Origin: an uncultured Sutterella sp.
Lineage (GTDB): Bacteria > Pseudomonadota > Gammaproteobacteria > Burkholderiales > Burkholderiaceae_F
Length of the DNA: 6,092 nt
Direction: 5' to 3'
Assembly: GCA_905206365.1 (NCBI GenBank)
Contig: CAJLHF010000076.1
Span: 1 to 6,092, forward strand
Shown here: in pieces, positions 1 to 4,991 of the stretch
How the letters are laid out: every line of letters starts with the position of its first letter
Position numbering within the stretch: position 1 is the stretch's first letter
Translations under genes and position numbers: made by a program
Notes under the pieces: generated by a model
Database searches by the model: none
The model's input: only the letters and a program-made list of their open reading frames with translations
What the model was told of the DNA's origin: nothing

Positions 1-10
1 CACTGGGCCT

Positions 11-51
11 TATATCCTCCCCATGAATGGAGAGGTTTTACGGCCCGTTGG
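11..51 (-). repeat. IS200/IS605-type left-end copy, element body outside window
   Basis: Bases 11-44 match bases 4951-4984, the left end of the tnpB relic in this window, at 27 of 34 positions by eye. The shared core is tatatcc, then gaatgg, then tttacggc. Both copies can fold into the short imperfect subterminal hairpin typical of IS200/IS605 ends (CCTCCCC pairing with GGAGAGG here, loop atgaat). The orientation is the same as at 4951-4984, so the associated tnpB would lie to the left of the window and run on the minus strand, away from the sugar kinase gene. The outer boundary is set at 51 by analogy with the other copy, where the flank begins GTAAA; here it begins ATAAA. Whether the rest of the element is present cannot be seen. 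Confidence 0.6.
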
Positions 52-119
52 ATAAAATTTGGATTTTCCTCCCGTGGGGGCAGCCCGCAGGGTCTCTCAT
101 TTTTTCAGGGTTTACATAA

Positions 120-1700
120 ATGGATAAGAACGAGAAGTTGTACATGGGCTTTGACGCCGGCACGCAGAGCGTCAAGGTGGCTGTTTATGACGGTAATTTC
201 CAACCCGTAGCAACCCGCAGCCTTCCGACGACCCTGCACTACCCGCATCCGGGCTGGGTGGAAATGGATGCGGACAATTACGTGGCGGTGACGCTTGAGT
301 GCATGAAGCGCGTCGTCGAGGATCTGCGTGCGGCCGGGCGCAACCCCGCGAACATCGCTTCCGTCATGGGCGACGGGATCATCTGCGGCATCGTCGGCAT
401 CGACCGCGAAGGTCGTGCCATCACGCCCTACATCAACTACCTCGACAGCCGCACGACCGAAGACGTCGAAGCGCTCAACGCACGCGGTCTGGAAATCTGG
501 GGGCGCGAAACCGGCAATCCGGAAGCGAGCCCCATGTTCCCCGCCATGTTCGCGCGCTGGTTCCTGCGCGAGCACGAAGGATTCCGCGAAAAAGGCGTGA
601 AGTTCGTGCACAACGCCCCCTACATCCTCATGCACCTTGCGGGCCTTGCGGCCGACGAGGCCTTCATCGACTGGGGCGCCATGTCGGGCTGGGGGCTCGG
701 TTACGACGTAAAGGAAAAACGCTGGTCGACCGAACAGCTTGAAATCCTCGGGATCGATCCCTCCTACATGCCCCGCATTCTGAAGCCCTGGGACCGCGTC
801 GGGGATCTTTCCGAAGACGTCGCCCGTGCGACGGGTCTTCCCGCGGGCATTCCGATTCTCGCCGGTGCGGGCGACACGATGCAATCGATGCTCGGTTCGG
901 GCATTTTCGAAGCCAACCAGGGGGTCGACGTCGCGGGCACCTGCGCCATGTTCTGCGTCTCGACCGACGGGATCGTGCCCGAGCTCTCGAAGCCCGGCAT
1001 GGGGCTCGTCTTCAATTCCGGCACGCTCCCCGACACGTACTTCTACTGGGGATTCGTGCGTACGGGCGGTCTCGCACTGCGTTGGTTCAAGGACCACGTC
1101 TGCCGCGAAGAAGGGAACGGCGACTATTACCGCGAACTTTCCGAGGGCGCCGCAAAGGTGCCCGCGGGGTCGCGCGGCGTCCTTTTTCTTCCCTACCTCA
1201 CGGGCGGCAACGGCGACGAGAAGGACGCCTCGGGGTGCTTCCTCAACATGACGATGGACGACGATCAGTTCGTCATGTGGCGCGCCGTGCTCGAAGCGAT
1301 CGGCTACGACTACATCGGGCTGGCCGACAACTACCGCAAGGCGGGCGTAGACCTCACCCGCATCACCGTGACGGAAGGCGGCTCGCGCGACGACCTCTGG
1401 AACCAGATCAAGTCCGACATGCTCGAAGCCAACATCGTGCGCTTCAAGAACCCGGGCGGCGCCGTTCTGACGAACTGCATTTTCGGCGCCTGGGCTACGG
1501 GCGGTCTCGGCGGAGAAACGGACGATCCGGCACCTCTTCGCGAAGCGCTCGCCGCGGCGATCACGCCCTCGGGCTCATTCGAGCCCGACGCCACGCGCTC
1601 GCGCACCTATCGGGAACTCTACGAAATGCGTCGATCGCTCGTGGCCGTCGACATGAAAGCGGCCTTTGCGAAGCTCGTTCGCATGCGCAACGTGCACTGA
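120..1700 (+). CDS. FGGY-family carbohydrate kinase, xylulokinase-like
   Basis: A 526-residue cytoplasmic sugar kinase of the FGGY family (ASKHA fold), which transfers phosphate from ATP to a sugar or polyol; D-xylulose is the likeliest substrate. The N-terminal phosphate-binding loop is D12-A-G-T-Q-S-V. The GWVEMD stretch at 45-50 matches the family's PGW.E.D motif. D252 in AGAGDT is the expected catalytic base. GTCAM near 273 and TEGGSRDDLWNQIKSDML at 418-435 are the C-terminal FGGY signature that binds ATP. The LPYL segment (357-360) is followed by TGGNGDEKDASG rather than the usual GER.P..D, so substrate specificity is uncertain; another pentulose or polyol is possible. Length is slightly above E. 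coli XylB (about 484). ATG 120 is chosen because it leaves a short lead-in to the D12 loop and CAGGG at 106-110 sits 9 bases upstream; ATG 144 would lie too close to the loop. It stands alone, closed by its own terminator. Confidence 0.85.
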   Translation: MDKNEKLYMGFDAGTQSVKVAVYDGNFQPVATRSLPTTLHYPHPGWVEMDADNYVAVTLECMKRVVEDLRAAGRNPANIASVMGDGIICGIVGIDREGRAITPYINYLDSRTTEDVEALNARGLEIWGRETGNPEASPMFPAMFARWFLREHEGFREKGVKFVHNAPYILMHLAGLAADEAFIDWGAMSGWGLGYDVKEKRWSTEQLEILGIDPSYMPRILKPWDRVGDLSEDVARATGLPAGIPILAGAGDTMQSMLGSGIFEANQGVDVAGTCAMFCVSTDGIVPELSKPGMGLVFNSGTLPDTYFYWGFVRTGGLALRWFKDHVCREEGNGDYYRELSEGAAKVPAGSRGVLFLPYLTGGNGDEKDASGCFLNMTMDDDQFVMWRAVLEAIGYDYIGLADNYRKAGVDLTRITVTEGGSRDDLWNQIKSDMLEANIVRFKNPGGAVLTNCIFGAWATGGLGGETDDPAPLREALAAAITPSGSFEPDATRSRTYRELYEMRRSLVAVDMKAAFAKLVRMRNVH

Positions 1701-1765
1701 CGAAGGAAATCCCCGGCCGAGGCTCGCGATGAGACTCGACCGACCCGACGGCTTCCGACACACGC

Positions 1766-1814
1766 CGAACGCCCTTTCCCGACTGCGGTCGGTCGAAAGG
1801 GCGTTCGTGTTTTT
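1766..1814 (+). terminator. Rho-independent terminator of the sugar kinase gene
   Basis: A perfect 13-bp inverted repeat (cgaacgccctttc at 1766-1778 with gaaagggcgttcg at 1795-1807) encloses a second stem, ccgac/gtcgg, around a tgcg loop. It is followed by tgttttt at 1808-1814. It lies 66 bases after the kinase stop codon. The long stem plus T-run makes this a strong intrinsic terminator on the plus strand, isolating the kinase from the transporter downstream. Confidence 0.9.
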
Positions 1815-2002
1815 ACGCCGGCTGTTTTCGGAAATTTTTCCGCAGACGGCGACCTCGGTGCGGAACTCGACTTCGCGCCTCCGGCGCGCTGCGTCTTCCT
1901 GCGCCCGATACTCCCGATGTTCGTCAACACGACCAACGCCGAGCTCGCGGGGGAAATTTCGAGTTCGACGAGCCGCGCGACTTTCGTTCGCCGCAACGGC
2001 TT
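1815..2002. other. Intergenic stretch without a recognisable gene
   Basis: Neither strand gives a translation that resembles a known protein, and the open frames crossing it are arginine/serine-rich shadows typical of GC-rich DNA. The only structure seen is a 6-bp hairpin, cgcgcc/ggcgcg with loop tcc at 1874-1888, which has no T-run and so is not terminator-like. The stretch is most simply an upstream leader for the Pho-box promoter region. Confidence 0.5.
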
Positions 2003-2019
2003 TGTCACACATTCGTCAT
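2003..2019 (+). promoter_or_regulatory. Upstream PhoB-box-like repeat pair
   Basis: TGTCAC at 2003-2008 and CGTCAT at 2014-2019 start exactly 11 bp apart, the period of PhoB half-sites. It lies 73 bp upstream of the stronger triple repeat. The second half-site departs from the TGTCA consensus at its first base. It could be an auxiliary binding site for PhoB upstream of the phosphate transporter. Alone it would be weak evidence; the neighbouring cluster raises its credibility. Confidence 0.5.
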
Positions 2020-2074
2020 CCTTTTTCGATCTTCGAAGAGGTTTACGCAGGTTTTTTCGGGAGCTTTCCCGCGA

Positions 2075-2103
2075 ATGTCACAGTTCTGTCACAAAGTTGT
2101 CAT
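2075..2103 (+). promoter_or_regulatory. Triple PhoB box upstream of the PiT transporter
   Basis: Three 7-base direct repeats, ATGTCAC (2075-2081), CTGTCAC (2086-2092) and TTGTCAT (2097-2103), are each separated by 4 bases, giving an exact 11-bp period. This matches the known Pho box design of two CTGTCAY-type repeats 11 bp apart, extended by a third repeat. In PhoB-dependent promoters the box replaces the -35 element with the -10 roughly 10 bases further on; TACCAT at 2114-2119 sits there and is a possible -10. The gene immediately downstream is a phosphate transporter, which supports activation under phosphate starvation. The -10 assignment is tentative. Confidence 0.85.
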
Positions 2104-2151
2104 ATTCGGCCACTACCATTCGGAGGCCTCTTACTCTGAGCAGTACCTCCC

Positions 2152-4341
2152 ATGGATCCGTTTCTTCTGACAGCTCTCGGTCTTCTCGGCCTTCTCGCCG
2201 TGCTCGACCTCTTCGTCGGCGTGAGCAACGACGCCGTCAATTTCCTCAACAGCGCCGTCGGCTCGCGCACGGCCCCCTTCCGCATCGTGCTTACGGTCGC
2301 CGCGGCGGGCGTTCTGCTCGGCGCGACCTTCTCTTCGGGCATGATGGAAGTCGCCCGTTCGGGCGTGCTGATGCCCGAAAAGTTCACGTTCAACGACGTG
2401 ATGGTGGTCTTTTGCGCCGTCATGGTGGCGGACGTTCTCCTCTTGAACCTCTTCAACGCGCTCGGGCTTCCCACGTCGACCACGGTGTCGATCATCTTCG
2501 AACTGCTCGGCGCGACGGCGACCCTCGCCTTCTGGAAGATCTGGCAGGCGGGCGAACCCCTCGCCGACATCGGAGCGTACGTCAACAGCGGCAAAGCGCT
2601 CTCGATGATCATGGCAATTCTCGTCTCGGTGGCGGTGGCCTTCGTGGCGGGTCTCGTCGTGCAGTTCCTCCTGCGTCTGGTCTTTTCGTTCCGCTATGAA
2701 AAGGCCTACCGTTATCTCGGGGGGCTTTTCGGCGGCATTGCGATGACGTCGCTCTTTTACTTCCTCATCATGAAGGGCGCCAAGGGGGCTTCCTTCATGA
2801 CACCCGAACGCCTGGCCTTCCTCAAAGACAATTCCGACATCATCCTCTGGAGTTGCTTCATCGGCTTCACGGTCCTCTTCCAGACGCTCATCACGTTCTT
2901 CAACACGAACGTGCTGCGCTACGTGATCCTCGCGGGCACGTTCTCGCTCGCGTTCGCTTTTGCCGGCAACGACCTCGTCAACTTCGTGGGCGTTCCGCTC
3001 GCGGCGCTCGACTCCTGGCACATCTTCAGCGCGACGCCCGGCGCCGACCCCGCCGTCTTCACGATGGAAGGTCTTCGCGAACCCTTCGCCGCGTCGACGG
3101 GCTGGCTCGTCGCTTCGGGTCTCGTGATGGTCGTAACGCTTTACTGCTCGAAGAAGGCCCACCGCGTCATCCGCACGTCGGTGAACCTCTCCTCCTCGAC
3201 TCGAGGCGGTCGGGAGCAGTTCGGCTCGTCCCTGCCCGCGCGCGTTCTCGTTCGCGCGTCGCTCAACGCCAACACCCTCATCCGTCAGTTCCTCCCCGAG
3301 TCCGTTCTTGAAGGAATCGGATCGCGCTACAAGAAAAAGACTCTGAAGCCGGGCGAACGCGAGTTGCCCTTCGACGAAATCCGCGCCTGCGTGAACCTCG
3401 TCGTGGCCGCAGCCCTCATCGCTTCGGCGACGAGCCTGAAGCTCCCGCTCTCGACCACGTACGTCACCTTCATGGTCGCGATGGGCTCGTCGCTTGCCGA
3501 CGGCGCCTGGGACCGTGAAAGCGCCGTCTATCGCATCTCGGGCGTCCTCACCGTGATTTCGGGCTGGTTCATGACGGCGCTTTCCGCCGCCACGCTCTGC
3601 GCGGTCGTGACGCTTCTCTTCCAGACCTTCGGCATGGGCCTCATGATCGCGGGCATGGTCGTCGCACTCGTCGTCATCATCAAGACGAACTTTCTCACGA
3701 AGGAAAAGGAAAAGTCGATCGAAGAAGACGAAGGCATTTCCGGGGGCGACGTCGAAACGATCCGCACCCTCCTCAAAGAAGCGATTCCCGTCGAACGCGC
3801 CCGCACGATCGCCCTTCTCGCCGACTCGATCGACGCGTTCCTCGTCGCCGACGCCCAGAAGCTCACGGACTGCCGCGACGCGGCCGTCGACCTCCTCGAA
3901 GAAGTTTCGGTCGCCCGCGGCAACTACTACCGCATGGCGCTCTACCAGGGTACCAAAGCCGACCGCGACGCCCGCAACTTCTACTACCGCTCTTACTCCG
4001 CGATGAAGGACCTCGCCCACGGCCTGCGCGACCAGGTGAGCGTCACGGAAAACTATGTGAAAAACAGCCACTCCGCAATGACGGGGCTCATGGCTGAAAA
4101 CCTCGAGAAGATTTCCGTCGAACTCCATCATCTCAAGGCGAACTTCACGACCGAACGCGGTCAGGCGCTCCTCGCGCTCCTTGACAAAGCGCAAAGCGAC
4201 TACCTCGTGCAGTCGAACACGGAAACGGTATCGCTTCGAAAGAGCGAACTCTACCTCGGGAAGATCCTCTACACGCGCGAACTCGTGACGCGCTACCAGA
4301 TGGTGAGCTTCCTCGAAGCGCGCCTCAACATTGCGGCTTGA
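2152..4341 (+). CDS. PiT-family inorganic phosphate transporter with C-terminal PhoU/DUF47-like domain
   Basis: A 729-residue inner-membrane permease that would take up inorganic phosphate, or metal-phosphate, with a coupling cation. The two PiT repeats are visible: GVSNDAVNF (23-31, N26-D27) with LPTSTT (106-111), then FAGNDLVNF (270-278, N273-D274) with LPLSTT (431-436). Hydrophobic spans occur near 5-22, 45-65, 82-104, 150-178, 190-206, 229-250, 257-286, 315-332, 410-429 and 462-510. Residues 335-405 form a basic cytoplasmic loop. From about 514 a charged, helical tail of about 215 residues resembles the PhoU-like (DUF47) partner that in many bacteria is a separate Pit accessory protein; E. 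coli PitA (499 residues) lacks it. ATG 2152 is used because an in-frame TGA lies at 2137 and no other start intervenes; the Shine-Dalgarno is poor (GAG at 2138). Its TGA stop lies inside the end of the IS relic. No frameshift is seen. Confidence 0.9.
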   Translation: MDPFLLTALGLLGLLAVLDLFVGVSNDAVNFLNSAVGSRTAPFRIVLTVAAAGVLLGATFSSGMMEVARSGVLMPEKFTFNDVMVVFCAVMVADVLLLNLFNALGLPTSTTVSIIFELLGATATLAFWKIWQAGEPLADIGAYVNSGKALSMIMAILVSVAVAFVAGLVVQFLLRLVFSFRYEKAYRYLGGLFGGIAMTSLFYFLIMKGAKGASFMTPERLAFLKDNSDIILWSCFIGFTVLFQTLITFFNTNVLRYVILAGTFSLAFAFAGNDLVNFVGVPLAALDSWHIFSATPGADPAVFTMEGLREPFAASTGWLVASGLVMVVTLYCSKKAHRVIRTSVNLSSSTRGGREQFGSSLPARVLVRASLNANTLIRQFLPESVLEGIGSRYKKKTLKPGERELPFDEIRACVNLVVAAALIASATSLKLPLSTTYVTFMVAMGSSLADGAWDRESAVYRISGVLTVISGWFMTALSAATLCAVVTLLFQTFGMGLMIAGMVVALVVIIKTNFLTKEKEKSIEEDEGISGGDVETIRTLLKEAIPVERARTIALLADSIDAFLVADAQKLTDCRDAAVDLLEEVSVARGNYYRMALYQGTKADRDARNFYYRSYSAMKDLAHGLRDQVSVTENYVKNSHSAMTGLMAENLEKISVELHHLKANFTTERGQALLALLDKAQSDYLVQSNTETVSLRKSELYLGKILYTRELVTRYQMVSFLEARLNIAA

Positions 4342-4368
4342 CATCCTCTCCGCCGTAAAGAACGGAGA
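4338..4368 (-). repeat. IS right end with subterminal hairpin
   Basis: On the plus strand ttgacatcctc leads into tctccg (4347-4352) pairing with cggaga (4363-4368) around the loop ccgtaaagaa. This form, TTGACATCC followed by a GC-rich hairpin and ATTCC, is widespread at IS200/IS605 right ends. Minus-strand sense ends TCAA, the IS608-type right cleavage tetranucleotide. The TGA inside it (4339-4341) is the stop codon of the transporter gene. In an intact element the omega-RNA would run through this end into the flank. Confidence 0.65.
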
Positions 4369-4379
4369 TTCCCTACCGA

Positions 4380-4907
4380 GCCGTCGGGAAGGTCTTTTCC
4401 GACCTTCCCGACGGTCTCCTCGACGGGTTCCTGCTGCTGACCTGCGCGTCTCCTGCGAGGCGGCCGGTTCTCGATTGCGATGTGCCCGCATGCCGGGCAC
4501 GTCCGGCTCGTGTACTGAGGGGGAACAACGCGGACTTCGCCGCCCGTATCAAGCATGTACTCGTCAAGCATGCGAAAGAGCATTCTCCAACCCTGATCGT
4601 GTATGAAACGATTGAGGCCTCTCTTTTGCTTGACGTTTTTACCCGGTTCTTCGACGGTCCCCGACGCCGATTTGACCATGTTTTGAATCCGCAAATCCTC
4701 ACGGCAGACGACGGCGCGGTTTTGGCAGATGTCTCGGGCGATTTTTCACAGATGACCACAACGGATATCGGTGATTCGTTTGTGAAGACGGGCAACTCCT
4801 TCTTCCATTCGGGCAGAAGGGCGCAACTGCAGAAACGCGAGAGTTTGCGGCGACATGCCCCCGTCGGGCTTGAGCTTGAAAACAAAAGCTTTATGGCACA
4901 GGGCCAT
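4380..4907 (-). pseudogene. tnpB: tnpB relic (RNA-guided endonuclease of IS200/IS605), multiply disrupted
   Basis: Reading from ATG 4907-4905, the N-terminus HKAFVFKLKP is TnpB-like, then the similarity jumps one frame (RRKLSRFCSCALLPEW). The middle of the protein, including the RuvC-I aspartate region, is absent. Similarity resumes in the first frame at GVARLHKRITDIRCGHL, hits an in-frame TGA (4746-4748), and continues as KIARDICQNRAVVCREDL with the RuvC-II glutamate at 4698-4700. NMVKSASGTVEEPGKNV and PPQYTSRTCPACGH follow. Only the first CxxC of the zinc ribbon (4482-4499) remains; after ENRP (4464) the second cysteine pair and the NAD.NAA RuvC-III segment are missing. The tail QQEPVEETVGK probably belongs to the original C-terminus, but the 3' limit is uncertain. 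Intact TnpB is about 370-420 residues. The product cannot be an active nuclease. Family assignment is firm. Confidence 0.88.
4381..4414. repeat. Perfect 14-bp inverted repeat inside the IS relic
   Basis: ccgtcgggaaggtc at 4381-4394 pairs perfectly with gaccttcccgacgg at 4401-4414 around the loop ttttcc. Neither side has a T-run, so it is not a classical intrinsic terminator on either strand. It lies in the tnpB 3' region next to the right end, where omega-RNA scaffolds normally fold. It may be part of that scaffold, or act as a barrier protecting or ending the transporter transcript. It has stayed perfect although the gene around it is broken. Confidence 0.7.
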
Positions 4908-4929
4908 GATTTTTATTCTGGGCATCAGT

Positions 4930-4991
4930 CCGCGCTTCGCGCGGGTTCTTTATATCCCCGCCGTGAATGGCGGAGCTTTACGGCACTTCGG
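4930..4991 (-). repeat. IS left end with hairpins
   Basis: Bases 4951-4984 hold the conserved end (tatatcc, gaatgg, tttacggc) with an imperfect hairpin CCCCGCC/GGCGGAG around gtgaat. A second hairpin, ccgcgc/gcgcgg with loop ttc, lies at 4930-4944 and is followed by ttcttta on the plus strand. The same end motif occurs at 11-44. The outer limit of 4991 is placed just before GTAAA, which in tnpB sense is the TTTAC target. KdpD similarity in the flank stops at exactly this point. Confidence 0.65.

Larger units (their letters stand above)
4338..4991 (-). mobile_element. Decayed IS200/IS605 (IS1341-like) element, 654 bp
   Basis: The element is read on the minus strand. The left end is at 4951-4991 with a subterminal hairpin, the right end is at 4338-4368 with its own hairpin, and a broken tnpB lies between. 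No tnpA (HUH transposase) is present, as in IS1341-type elements. The proposed limits follow the IS608 rules: the left flank reads TTTAC in tnpB sense (4992-4996) and the right end finishes in TCAA (4338-4341). Intact relatives are roughly 1.2-1.6 kb, so about half the element is gone. It separates the 3' end of the transporter gene from a convergent kdpD relic. The boundaries rest on analogy and could be off by a few bases. Confidence 0.7.

Noticed and set aside
105..1097. A 330-residue minus-strand open frame opposite the sugar kinase
   Set aside because: No recognisable family; it is the antisense shadow of the FGGY gene, whose motifs span the same bases.
2055..2073. Hairpin cggga/tcccg near a T-run
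   Set aside because: The T-run precedes the stem on the plus strand and the minus strand gives A's after it, so it is not a terminator on either strand.
1917..2699. Open frame crossing the transporter promoter into the transporter gene
   Set aside because: Arginine/serine-rich with no family resemblance; it overlaps the Pho boxes and is out of frame with the transporter.
2131..4500. A 789-residue open frame on the minus strand covering the whole transporter gene
   Set aside because: Its translation is a repetitive Asp/Glu/Arg/His mix with no domain, the mirror image of a GC-rich gene. The plus-strand frame has clear PiT motifs and membrane spans.
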